Source: Pyronema omphalodes
Taxonomy: Eukaryota > Ascomycota > Pezizomycetes > Pezizales > Pyronemataceae
Reading direction: 5' to 3'
Length of the DNA: 64,000 bases
Assembly (NCBI GenBank): GCA_024516155.1
Contig: JAJJXM010000018.1
Span: forward strand, 124,001-188,000
Below the pieces are notes generated by a model. That model was not told where the DNA came from. It saw only the letters and a list, made by a program, of their open reading frames with translations, and searched no databases. Below, piece by piece: positions 36,616 through 47,703 of this stretch. Made by a program: the position numbers and the translations under genes. Within the stretch, counting starts at the first letter, position 1. Each line of letters begins with the position of its first letter.

Positions 36616-37357
36616 TTACCTCCTACGTCCCTTAGCATCCGCCTTTGCCTCCGCCTCCTTCTTCCTCTCCTCAGCCTCCGCCAATCTCTGTCTCGCCTTC
36701 TCCTCTCTCTCAGCCCTAATCTTGGCCAACCTTTCCAAATCCGCCTTTGCCTGATCCGTTTTTCCCTGCTGATGAAGTTTCCAGTATCGTTCCTTAGCAG
36801 CAGCAGCCTCCATAGCCTCTCTCTCTCTTCTGCTTGGGCCAGCAGAGGCAACATTCGCCGGATCATTAGGATTCGAAGTCTTAATTATCTTTGGAGCAGC
36901 AGCGGCAGCAGCGGCGACGGGTTTAGGCGCGTCATCATCTTCTTCGTCCTCGCTACCAGATGCTCCGCCTGCTAAAGCGGCCGCTTTGGCTTTGGCGGCT
37001 TCCTTCTTGGCTTTTGCGGCTGCGCGACGCTCCTCGCGTGTTAGTTCTTGCTTTTCTTCTTCGGAGGATTCTTCTTCTTCGGAGGAGTCGGCGGCGTTGT
37101 TGGTGTCCTATTGGGTGGTTGGTTAGTTTGTGTCTTTTTGAGGGGTTGAAGAATAGAGAATATAGAGAAAGGAAGGTAAAAGGAGTCGTAGAAAAAGGTG
37201 GGGTATATTATAGGAGGAGGGGTTCTAAAGATTTGGAACTTACTACGATGGAGTCGGGGATTCCATCATCCGCGTCCAAACGGCTCAAGTTGCGGGAAAA
37301 GCTCTTGGGTCCACCACGCGTGGGCTTTCTTTTTCCTCTGGGGGCGCCGGGGGCCAT
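36616..37357 (-). CDS. 28 kDa heat- and acid-stable phosphoprotein (PDAP1) homologue, 201 aa
   Basis: Exons 37357-37244 and 37107-36616 with a 136-nt intron (donor GTAAGT). The product begins [16 protein letters not shown], with the conserved [17 protein letters not shown] segment, followed by an acidic Ser/Glu stretch ([11 protein letters not shown]), a Lys/Ala-rich coil, and a run of eight alanines. The C-terminal core matches the PDAP1 signature: [58 protein letters not shown]1-type proteins are small, highly charged, mostly helical, and linked to mRNA or ribosome-associated functions in animals; the fungal role is unknown. It ends in KGRRR before TAA at 36618-36616. Confidence 0.92.
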
Positions 37358-38374
37358 TGTTGTAGGTTTGGGTTTGGTGATTCGTAGGGCTGTTAGACTT
37401 TCCTGAGGTCAGTTGGTGGGGGAAGCTGCGTTTGTGGTATGTAGGTAGAGATATTTGGATGACTAGACAGACGGGGGTTAGTCTATCTGGGTTCTGAGTT
37501 TAAGGATGTGTCTGGCGGCCGACACTGGGAAGGGTCATTTACATACATAGAATCTGGAATGTATGACTGGTGATTGGAATGAAAGATTGGAGATTATGTT
37601 TTGTGTAAAAGATGTAATTAATCAGTATTATCTACAAATATAATCATGATGCTACAAGTAAACAATCTTTCATGTCGGATTAAAATCAAAATTCAATCAA
37701 GACAAGACTAACACTGTACAGCTTTTCACTACAACCCCATCTCTCTGCACGTGCCAAGCAGGTTCTCATTCTCTCGCAGCGAGCGAACATCTCTCTCTTT
37801 TTCTTGCTAGTCCTTTTCGCGGCTAGTTTTCAGAGCGGCAAAAATATCTTGGCACCTACTATAACCTCTCGGAAATCTCAGACTCTCTTTCCTCTCTACG
37901 TTACTTTGTGCAAAAGCACAAACAACCCCTCGTATTCACTCTGACTTCCCTATCATTGGAAATTTGGAGGGGAAAACGGGGGGAAGAAGGAATTGGTCGA
38001 CTCGGGGACACTCGGGAAGATCCGTTGGTCTCATGTTCTCTCCATTACTCAATGATGGAGCGAACAACATATCAACGATACATCCCTTTACTCTGCTAAC
38101 CTCTTTATCTGCTTGGCTGTGAGCGAAGTGATGATGAGGATACTGTTTGAAAGGAAGGAGAGATGAGATGCTTGCTGCCTAGAGCGGCGATGCGCGGTGT
38201 TGAACGCGTCTTCCAGATTGAAAATGCGGCATCGTGAAGAATCTTCATTGGCGTTCATCAGGTGGCATTGCGCGATATTTTACAACGGCATTGATCGCAT
38301 CGTAAGATGTGGTATATTTGTATTACTTCCAACTTGACTAATCCCCCCTCTTTTCAGAGTCTTCCAATGTAAAT
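37358..38374. other. intergenic between PDAP1-like gene and riboflavin synthase
   Basis: Promoter region of the PDAP1-like gene on the left and 3' flank of the riboflavin synthase gene on the right. No gene is seen. A frame at 37908-38099 (63 codons) lacks any support. Confidence 0.55.
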
Positions 38375-39324
38375 CTACTTCCTCAAAGCCTTCTCCACAG
38401 CCTCCTGTACCATCTTCTCCAACAAGCCTCCAGCGCCGAGTCCCTTCTCCATATGCGCCTTGACCTGCTTCTCAATGTACTTTCCAGCCATATCCACCTC
38501 GACATTAACTGAGTCACCAATAGCCTTTCTAGGGATAACAATCTTCTCCTGAGTGTAAGCAACCAACATAACCTCAAACCACTGCTCCTGGTCATTGACA
38601 GCAGTGATGGTTAATGAAGCACCATCAAGAGTGATGTAGCCCTTCTCAACAATGTAGGTCAACACCTCGGGGTCACGGGGATGGAAACGACAAGTGAGGG
38701 CATTTCCATCTGGGGTCTTTGAAACGATTTCGGCGATAGTGTCAACATGACCCTGAGTAACCAATAGTCAGTTCATAGCTCAAACATATTCTCAGAGCGC
38801 TTCCACAATCGCCACCAAAGGACTTCCGCGACTTCCAAGCTCCGTAGTAGTAGTAGTGATGGTGGGGTAAACACGCCACGAACCTGAACAAAGTGACCAC
38901 CGAAGCGAACATGGCCAGCGACAGCACGCTCCAAGTTCACGCCCATTCCAACCTTCAAGTCGCCGAGGTTTGTGCGACGAAGGGTTTCCGGTGCAACTCC
39001 GACTTTGAAGGAGTCTTTGTCAAACTCGGTGACGGTGAGACATGTTCCTGTTTGCAAATAAGAATAAGCGGGGTAGGGAAGAGATTTTTCCGAGGATCAG
39101 GCGCACCGTTTACGGCAATGGAATCACCAAGGTGACAGTCGTCGAGGATGCAGGCGGCATTGGAAATGGTGAGAGAGGTTCCTCCTCCTCCGGTTGCGGT
39201 TTCGTCGAGAGCAACGAGGGAGGTGACAGCTGTGGTAAAAAGCTGTTAGAGAAGCTCGTGGACCCCCGAGCATAGATGTAGATATTAACGTACTTCCAAT
39301 GGTTTCAACGATTCCGGTAAACAT
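38375..39324 (-). CDS. RIB5: riboflavin synthase alpha subunit, 231 aa, four exons
   Basis: Catalyses the last step of riboflavin synthesis, the dismutation of two 6,7-dimethyl-8-ribityllumazine molecules into riboflavin and a pyrimidinedione that is recycled. Exons: 39324-39294, 39229-39107, 39047-38884, 38752-38375; introns 64, 59 and 131 nt. The spliced protein shows the two tandem lumazine-binding domains: N-terminal MFTGIVETIG, DSIAVNGTCLTVTEF, NLERAVAGHVRFGGHFVQGHVD, and the second copy with SKGY-like EKGYITLDGASLTITAV and VNVEVDMAGKYIEKQ. The MFTGIVE start and the internal GHVD junction across the third intron fix the model. Length is typical for fungal Rib5 (about 230 aa). Confidence 0.97.
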
Positions 39325-39876
39325 GGTGGAGGTGTAAAAAGCTGGTGTTGTGGTGATCGTAGTGGGGCATCCTGGTTGATCGAGATGGATGACATGCTTA
39401 GGTTCGGCTCCGCATGTGATGAGTCGTCATTATAAATCGCTTGTATCGCACCGCGAGTTCCGTAGCGTGCTTTTCGCGCTCGGATGGCTTCCACGAGGTA
39501 GCTGTCAGCTGCGATGCGAAGGACTCCGTCACAATTTCTCAATCTTTTGGACGTCTACTTTTTCTCAAGTCCCAATGTTCAAGCGGGAATTTCATTGTAC
39601 CTCCATCAAGAATCTTCCTGAAAACAGATTCAGAAATTTGCTGCACTTTGCGATAAAAAAAAAAACACACATTTTAAAGAAGCACAACGAAAGGCACATG
39701 GGAACAATAACGAATGGACCAACAGGGAATCTTCATCTGTATAAGGTATATCCAACGAACGAAACAACAGCCGCGTACTCCAAACAAAACAATTTCATTC
39801 AGATCCCCATTAATTTTGCCAGCACGAACACCGAAGAAAAAATAACCGCGAGCAATAAGAAGAAGACAATGACCAC
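39325..39876. other. intergenic between RIB5 and the RanBP1 gene
   Basis: Contains the RIB5 promoter (just above 39324) and the 3' flank of the RanBP1 gene. The frame at 39389-39880 (163 codons, plus) crosses a poly-A tract and overlaps antisense to the end of the RanBP1 gene; it is not taken as a gene. Confidence 0.55.
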
Positions 39877-40750
39877 TTAAGACTTGTTGATCAACTCCTC
39901 GTTCTCCTGCTGGGCCTTGAGGAAAGCCTCCTTGAAGAGGTTGGCGTCTATCGAATATATTAGCAGCTGCACTGACCAAACCACAATAGAAATCCTTACT
40001 CTCAGCGTTGGCGAAACGGATGGCCAAGGTCTGGGCCTCAGGTGCTCCCTCGGAAACATCGGCGGAGGTGTTCCACACCCAGGATCTGTCGGAACCGACG
40101 TTGGGGGAAAGCTTCATGTTGGGGACAACTGCGATATCATTGTCAGGAAACGTCGAAAACTTTATCCGGATAGACGGAACAAACCGTAGTGGTTGGCGCA
40201 GACCTTGAGGGTCTTGTCGCGGCGCATGACGAGTCTGGTCTTTCCATTCTCCTTGTGCTTCAACAACTTGACGTCACCAGTTCCACGCTCCTTCCACTCC
40301 TTAGAGTCGGCATCGAACTTGAAAAGCTTAGCACGCCTAGAGCTTCGTTAGATTTCAACCTTATTAACCGAAAGCAAGCAACCTACATCTTGAAGGACTG
40401 CTCCTCAGACTCCTCGTGAGTCTTGACCTCAGCCTTCTCAAGGTGGACGAGGGGCTCGAAGTGCACGTCGGGGGACTCGGGGGCCTCGTCGTCCTGCGCG
40501 GTTGGTTAATAAACACATTTCTTCAGTTTGATGCTTGTGGCTGGGGACCAACCTCTCCAGAGGCCTTCTTCTCCTTGTCCTCCTCCTCGTCATCCTCCTT
40601 CTCTTCACGCTTCTTGGCGGGTCCTCCTCCAAACATGGAGAAGACAGCTGACTGGGGAAGCTTTCCAGCCTCCTCCTTCTTCTCCTCGGTGGTGGTGGTC
40701 TCGGTGGGCTTCTCCTCAGTGGTGGGAGTGGTGTTCTCGTTGTCGGCCAT
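39877..40750 (-). CDS. YRB1: RanBP1-type Ran-specific GTPase-activating cofactor, 218 aa, five exons
   Basis: Binds Ran-GTP through a Ran-binding domain and, with RanGAP, releases export complexes at the cytoplasmic side of nuclear pores. Exons: 40750-40553, 40493-40387, 40336-40185, 40128-40000, 39947-39877; introns of 59, 50, 56 and 52 nt. The N-terminal ~65 residues are a Thr/Glu/Lys-rich tail with [11 protein letters not shown]. The Ran-binding domain follows: [94 protein letters not shown]. All are diagnostic. It is divergent from the pyruvate dehydrogenase beta gene with 860 bp between the start codons. Confidence 0.96.
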
Positions 40751-41610
40751 TTTGAGTTGTTTTGGTGCGATCAAGCTTTAGCGATAAGGCTGATGTTTGG
40801 TAGACTTTTGGGATGACTTCGGCTCGTGGATGAACAGGTTTGGAGGAAAGGGTTGCAAGGTGGATGATGGGGGGGAGAAACAACACAGATGAGGGGTGCT
40901 TTGCTAGTGGGGTTTCTTTCAGCAAAGCGCTTCCAGTGCATTCGTGCCTGGTAAGAATGAGGCTTGGCTTGCCTTCGACACCAACACTCACTCGACGAAG
41001 GAGCACACCTAGAGGAACCTAGTGTTTTTAAATGTTGGAAAGCGGCATGCGGACGAAGTTTATGATTTTGTGAGCCTTTCTAAAAATTCTGGGGGAGCCG
41101 GATGGTATTTCCACGCATAATGGCCTGGGGGGGTTTCTGGCTGGCGCAAAGAGCACTGAAGTGGGCATTTTCGCTCTAGCACACCGGTCGTGGTCGCCTT
41201 CTCGACACGCTCGCCCCACTCACCAGGCTACGAGCAAAAAGAGTCAGCACTCGACCCCGCCCCCACCTGATTCAGCCTTGTCAGCCTTGTCGAGCCCGGC
41301 TCAGCCTTTCAAGCCCCACGTCTAGCACCTACCATAACCACCCACCAACCCCACTAACAAGGCTGTACCGCCACTTCTGCCACCACCGGCTCCTTCCGAA
41401 CTGTGGCTTTGCTGCCGCTGCATCATCCACAACAGGTAAAGCGTGAGAAATTTAGTTGGAAGCACCTCCGTTAGCTTTCAACAATTTCCACCACCCACCA
41501 CCTCAACAACCTCCTCCGACGCATATAGGACTCCATTCTGCAACTTCATCGCAGTCCTCATCGATACCTCTTCAATCCGCCCTCTCCCTTTTTGTTGATC
41601 GACATTCGAG
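40751..41610. promoter_or_regulatory. shared divergent promoter of YRB1 and PDB1
   Basis: 860 bp between two start codons on opposite strands. The PDB1 side (41400-41610) is CT- and CAAC-rich with 'ccaccacccaccacctcaacaacc', typical for strongly expressed fungal leaders. No specific regulatory site is claimed. Confidence 0.6.
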
Positions 41611-43005
41611 ATGGTTTTCGCTCCTGCACGATCGGTTTTCGGCCGCGTTGCTATGCGCGCCACTAAGTTGCCCACAGCTTCTGCTATCAGAGTTCCTGCT
41701 ATCCAGATTGCTGCACAGCTTCAGCAGAAGCGTTACTCCAGCTCTGGAGTTCGCGAATACACTGTTAGAGACGCTCTTAACGAGGCCCTCGGTATGTGAA
41801 GCTTTTTTTTTGCATTTTTTCAAAATCTCGCACTTCGCACCGGGGATGCCGGAGTTTGTCAGTGGCTAATTGCGAGATTTTAGCGGAGGAACTCGAGCGT
41901 AACGAAAAGGTGTTCATCATGGGAGAGGAGGTTGCTCAGTACAATGGAGCCTACAAGGTCACCAAGGGACTTTTGGACAGATTCGGTGACAAGCGTGTCA
42001 TTGATACTCCGTATGAATTACTCTGTGCTTGGGTGTTGTTAAACCTCAACTGACCTGGGACAGTATCACCGAGCACGGTTTCACCGGTATGGCCGTCGGA
42101 GCTGCCCTCCACGGTCTCCACCCCGTCGTTGAGTTCATGACCTGGAACTTTGCCGTTCGTTTTCCACTTCCGATGCTTCCCCGCAAACTCTGATCACTGA
42201 CGGAATTGTCATCTACAGATGCAAGCTATTGACCAGATCCTTAACTCTGGAGCAAAGACCCACTACATGTCCGGAGGTATTCAGCCTTGCAACATTACTT
42301 TCCGTGGACCCAACGGATTTGCTGCTGGTGTCGCCGCCCAGCACTCCCAGGATTACTCCGCATGGTACGGTGCGATCCCCGGTCTTAAGGTGGTCTCGCC
42401 CTGGAGCGCCGAGGATGCCAAGGGATTGATGAAGGCCGCTATTCGCGACCCCAACCCTGTCGTTGTCCTCGAGAACGAGCTTCTCTACGGTCAGAGCTTC
42501 CCCATGTCTGAGGAGGCTCAGTCCAACGACTTCGTCATTCCCATTGGAAAGGCTAAGATCGAGCGCGCTGGTACCGACGTTACCATCGTTACCCTCTCCC
42601 GCTGTGTCGGACAGTCCCTCATCGCCGCCGAGAACCTCAAGAAGAAGTACGGTGTCGAGTGTGAGGTCATCAACCTCCGTTCCATCAAGCCCCTTGACGT
42701 CGAGTCCATCGTCCAGTCCGTCAGCAAGACCAAGCGCCTCGTCGCCGTCGAGTCCGGATACCCCATGTTCGGTGTTGCCTCTGAGATTCTTGCTCTCTCC
42801 ATGGAGTACATGTTCGACTCTCTTGACGCTCCTGCTCAGGTATGATATCATCAACGTCGATCATCTAATATAGTTTCCCGCTAACTAGTCATAGCGTATC
42901 ACCGGTGCTGAGGTCCCTACTCCCTACGCTCAGGGACTTGAGGCTCTTTCTTTCCCCGATGAGCACCTTATTGAGAAGAAGATTGCCCAGCTTTTGAGAT
43001 TGTAA
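41611..43005 (+). CDS. PDB1: pyruvate dehydrogenase E1 component subunit beta, mitochondrial, 376 aa
   Basis: With E1-alpha forms the thiamine-diphosphate enzyme that decarboxylates pyruvate in the mitochondrial matrix complex. Exons: 41611-41791, 41884-42010, 42064-42154, 42219-42839, 42895-43005; introns 92, 53, 64 and 55 nt. The first ~40 residues are a mitochondrial presequence ([19 protein letters not shown], many Arg and no acidic residue). The mature part carries [126 protein letters not shown], and ends [13 protein letters not shown]...AQLLRL. The Glu of MGEEVAQ is the conserved cofactor-binding position. The length is normal and no defect is seen. Confidence 0.98.
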
Positions 43006-43928
43006 AAATCTTACATCTTAGTTGATGTTGGTATATGGCAGTAGTGGTGGCGTGGGCGGATGAAGACAGGAGTTCCGGCGGATTTCGGTATGAAACCAGG
43101 GTGAAGTGGGTGATTCATACGGTGTTTGATGTATTTGCGAAAGCAATCCTGCAGAAATGTGGTACATCATTCCCGCTTTGAAGTTATTCAACCTTCGTTT
43201 CTCTTTTCTATGTTAATTTTTTCATTTCTCGTTTCATGTTGTTCTTTTTGGGTTAATACGCGTTGATTTGGGGTATACTGGGGAATACATTTGCTTTTAC
43301 ACATGTTGACAAAATTTATATTCCTATGAGTAGATATGATTTGATGATAGATAGTCTGGATGGTCGAAATAGGGAATTGATTCGTAACCACGTAAAAAGA
43401 TTTTTCAGCTGCATTACAAATGCATTTCGGATATGGCCTTTCCGAGCTAACTCCCGCTAAGTTTCTCCGAAGCTTAGGATCCTGTAGCTTGGAAGCCTAA
43501 CGTAGCTCTCCCGCACATAGTGAGCTAGAAACCCTAGATCTTTCGAGAAATATGGTTATAGAGTTTTAGACCTCCGGATCACATCAAACCGTAGGAGATA
43601 GATTGGAGCTACGGATGAAACATGAGCTGTGACGTTTTGTACAAAAAAATTGAAACCCCAAGAAAAGTGCAAAATGGTTCATATATCATTTCATTAGAAA
43701 CGCACACTGCTATCTAATTTTTTTAAATCCTAATTTAACTCAACCTTCCAATGACGCTTTGTCAGTCAAGGTTTTTTTTTGTTTTGTTTTTATTTTTTTT
43801 TTGTGTTCAAGAATATTCTATAATACAAATGCTTTCTTTGGAGATTCTTTTTGGTTTCTCATCAGAGCATATATCGAAAAGCAAAAAACTCCTGTTTTCC
43901 AATCCCATCCGGTGGCTAACCAGCCTTG

Positions 43929-43959
<31 letters not shown>

Positions 43960-44126
43960 TGTATGCCATAGTAATAACTTTTTCCTGCCAATATTGACTT
44001 TTTGAAAATCCTGTTTTCTTGTTCTTCTTCTTCTTGTCCTTCACATTTACCATCTCCTCGCCATTTCCTCGCCATGTCCTCGCCATCTCTTTACCCGTCT
44101 TCTTCATTTTCCCGTCGATATACAGT
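43006..44126. other. intergenic between the convergent PDB1 and IFM1 genes
   Basis: Holds both 3' UTRs. A (GTAT)n repeat lies at 43930-43965 and T-rich tracts near 43770-43805. No gene is supported. Confidence 0.6.
43930..43965. repeat. (GTAT)n microsatellite, about 9 copies
   Basis: Perfect tetranucleotide repeat 160 bp downstream of the IFM1 stop codon. Confidence 0.9.
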
Positions 44127-47100
44127 CTACATACCGTCATTCTCCAATGACCTCTTCTCCTCCTTAACCTCATAACAGACAACCACATCACCCTCCTTAA
44201 AATCTCCCCAACCAACAAATCCAATACCACAATCAGTATCCTTCTTCATTTCATTAACGTCCTTCTTGACATTCTTAAGGGAATCCAAATCTCCATCATA
44301 AACAACCTCCTTGACTCTTTCACCATCCACAGTTTGTCCTGTGTATCTCAGAACTCTAACCTTCTTACTTCTTTCAATTGAACCATTCTTCACACGACAT
44401 CCGGCAATTGGTTTGGTTTTCTTGCCTCCGAGCTTAATGTTGAAAATTGCAAGTACTTCGGCTTCTCCGGTTACTGTCTGGGTGATCTTCGGGGGTAATA
44501 AGGCGGATAGTTCGTCTCGTACTGCGTCTACGAGATGGTAGATTACGTTGTGGCTGATGATTTTAACTTTCTTTGCACGGGCGTATTGGTAGATTGTCGG
44601 GTCCATGTGAAGGTTAAAAGCGAGGAGGTGTGCTGTGAATAAAAGTCAGCATTGATTCATGGGGATATTATTTTGGATTTCAGCAGCCAAGGGGTTTTAT
44701 AACATACCTCCAGCAGCAGAAGCGTGGTCGACGTCGAATTCCGAGATAGGACCAAAAGAAGATCTAAGGACCTTTGCGCCGACCTCATGGTTTCCAAGAC
44801 TCTGGACTGAAGCCACGACAGCTTCTACGGATCCCGAAACATCTGCCTTAACGATGAGACGAACCTCTTTTTTCTCTTTTGATTCGCCATTTTTGCGTGC
44901 TCTTTCGTCTTCTAGGATAGCCTTCTCGGGATCTTCTCCTGCTGCGATTGCTGCCTTACGGATTGTCTCCTCACGTTCTTCCTTCTCTTTTACGGCACGT
45001 CTGTAGGCGTTGATTGCATCCATATCCACAGATTGTCTGATACGATCAGCTTTCAACTCTCTGTAATCGACAACCTCTTTAGCCCGATCTTCTGACTCGG
45101 CGGATATCGCGATGTCTCCAGCTTCTGGTTGGTCGCGCCATCCGTCGATTTCCACAGGGGTTCCAGGAGAGGCAAATGCAACTTCATCACCAAATTCATT
45201 TGTCATAGTTCTGACTTTAGTCCAAGTTCTGCCAGCTACGACAATATCTCCAGGCCTTAAGGTACCTCGGGTAACCAAGACAGTGGCTACACGTCCCTTT
45301 TTCTTGGTGGTAGCTTCAAGAACCCATCCTTCAATTTGGCCATCGTCGGGAGCGCGGTGGTCAAGCATTTCACTCAATGCAATGACGGCTTCTTCGAGGT
45401 CTTCCATACCCTGTCCAGTTTTACCGGAAACCTTAACAGTCTGAGTATCTCCTCCTAGATCTTCGACTTCGACTCCGTAACGAGCTAGGTCACCAATGAC
45501 CTTGTCGACATTGGCACCTGATTTATCGATTTTGTTGATGGCAACGATCATGGGAACATTGGCGGCCTTAGCATGCTTGATGGCTTCGAGAGTCTGGGGC
45601 TTGACGGAATCATCGGCGGCGACGACGAGAATAACGATATCGGTGACATTTGCTCCGCGCTCTCTCATGGAGAGGAAAGCTGCGTGACCAGGGGTGTCAA
45701 GGAAGGTGATAATTTTGCCGGAAGGCATGGTAACAGAGAAAGCTCCGATGTGTTGAGTAATTCCTCCATGTTCGCCTTCAACGATGGAAGATTTACGGAG
45801 CCAGTCCAAGAGAGTGGTTTTACCGTGGTCAACGTGACCCATGATTGTGACGACGGGTGGGCGAGCGGGCAAGGTACTCTTGTCCTCGGGAAGGGGAATT
45901 TGCTTAAGGTCGATTTCGTCGCCGCGATCAATTGTCGGCTCGAAACCATATTCTCCGGCAATCAATCCAGCTTCTTCGGCGTTGAGAACGTGGTTGTTTT
46001 CAGTGTGATCGAATCCCATCTGTTGGAGTTGTCTAGTGAATTTCTCTACACGAACATTAAGGATGGAAGCCAAGTTCTCAACGGAGATAAATTGAGGCAA
46101 GAAGATGGGGATAAGCTCCTGCTTGGGGGCACGCTTGGCGGCTTTCTTTTGCTTCTTCAGCTCTTTCGCGGATATCTCGCTTTCGTCTAGAATATAGCTC
46201 TCATCTTCTTCGTCAACAAGGCGGTTCTTGGAGCGGTCTTTTTGGCTCTTAAGAGCTTTCTTTTGGGACGAGCGAGCAGCTTCCTTGCGGGAAGAAGTAG
46301 AATGGTCGGGATAGTCTCGGATATCTTCAAAGTCCTCACTAACAACGGCAGCGGGGGCATCCTTGGCAAAGCGGTCTCTACCACTTGGCTCAGTGTTTGC
46401 GGAGCGGTCATTTCGGTCACCACGGCGGTCGGGGCCAGAAAAGCGGTCGTTACGGTCCTGGTTTCGTCCATAGCCTGATTCGCGAGGTTGAGAGTCGCGC
46501 CCCTGGTAGCCTCCACGTCCTGATCCTTTCTCAAATGCCGGCGGGCCTCGGCCAGGCATAGGCGTACCTCTAGCTGCTCGTCCATTATTATTATTCTGTG
46601 GTCTATCACGAGGTTGGTATGGCTGTCGATCATTATATTGTGGTCGATCCTGTGGTCTAGTGACAGCAGGTCCAGTCCAGTTACTACCTCTTTCTCCAGG
46701 TCTCGTAACAGCAGGTCCGCTCCAATTACCTCCTCTTTCTCCAGGCCTCGTCACAGCAGGTCCGCCCCAGTTGCCTCCTCTTTCTCCAGGTCTTGTAATA
46801 TTAGAACCGGTCCGGTGAGGTTGGGCCTGCTGTGCATTCATGGTGTTTCTCACGGGCGCGGGGGGAAGGTTCCATTTTGATGCTACTGATTCAGCGGCCT
46901 TGCTATTACCAGCGAATAGAGATCCAAAGGAGGGAGGGCTTGTGCTGGGTCGCGGTGGAGGAGAGGAGCCATTATTAGAATTGTTAGAATTGTTGGAATG
47001 TAGTTGTCTATTGCTGACTCGGAGAAGCGGCGAGGACTTTAAGGCGCAGAAGGTGCAGGTGAAGGTTGGACGATTCTAAGGGAAGGTAATTAGCTTTGTT

Positions 47101-47193
47101 GAAGTTCTTCAATTTGTTCCGGTAGACCGAGGGAAGTGTAGGAATTCGAGAGGTATTTCGGCTTACCACCGCACTTTTCGAGGTTCGTAACAT
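44127..47193 (-). CDS. IFM1: mitochondrial translation initiation factor IF-2, 966 aa, three exons
   Basis: A GTPase that places initiator tRNA on the mitochondrial ribosome. Exons: 47193-47167 (nine codons, MLRTSKSAV), 47075-44708, 44632-44127; introns of 91 and 75 nt. The first ~60 residues are Arg/Ser/Leu-rich (mitochondrial presequence). Three tandem [10 protein letters not shown](G)GNW-like repeats follow (about residues 105-150), then an RGG/RD-rich linker. The G domain has G1 GHVDHGKT (422-429), G2 region [11 protein letters not shown]3 DTPGH (469-473) and G4 NKID (523-526). C-terminal: [68 protein letters not shown], and a final [17 protein letters not shown]. Bacterial IF-2 shows the same order. 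The short first exon is supported by the splice pair GTAAGC...CTTAG and by restoring one open frame. Confidence 0.95.
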
Positions 47194-47703
47194 TTTTGTG
47201 GCGGAGGGTTGTCGTGAGCGAGAAATGCCGTCGCCGCTGCAACTCGTGTTAAGCTATCCTTAGTTCCGTTCCTCAATTTTTTGTCATGCGAAGCGAAGCG
47301 GCTGCCCGAGGCTTAGATAAAATTTAATTAACTGATAAGATTATGCCATGCAATCTAATCGGATCTATCGAAAATGCGAGCTAACTTGTCATGTAGCTAG
47401 TCTTTTCAGCGCATTAATAAGCGCTGCATGTACACTAACCTTTTATGGAGCATTTCAAGGACTAAAACAATCCGATCGTCTGATAAGATAACCGCACTTG
47501 ATTTAATTGGATTAATCACAGTGCAGCTGGACACTAGAGCGCATTTACAATCCTTACCCACGCACCAACCAAATATGGATTAAACCCTCGCATATCCCAG
47601 ACATCTCCCCCGCAATCTCTGACAGCAGCCTCCTACAGGGTCCCTCGAACACAGTCTCTCATTTACGCCTACCCAGCGCATTCGACGATAACAACACCGC
47701 ATA
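47194..47703. promoter_or_regulatory. divergent IFM1/SPT10 promoter with two GATAAG sites
   Basis: 510 bp between start codons. GATAAG occurs at 47334-47339 and 47482-47487, each preceded by CT (ctgataaga, tctgataag), the core bound by fungal GATA factors. The SPT10 side (47570-47700) is C-rich. Confidence 0.5.

Noticed and set aside
39389..39880. 163-codon plus-strand frame between RIB5 and YRB1
   Set aside because: It contains a run of lysines from poly-A, overlaps the YRB1 terminator antisense, and has no coding character.
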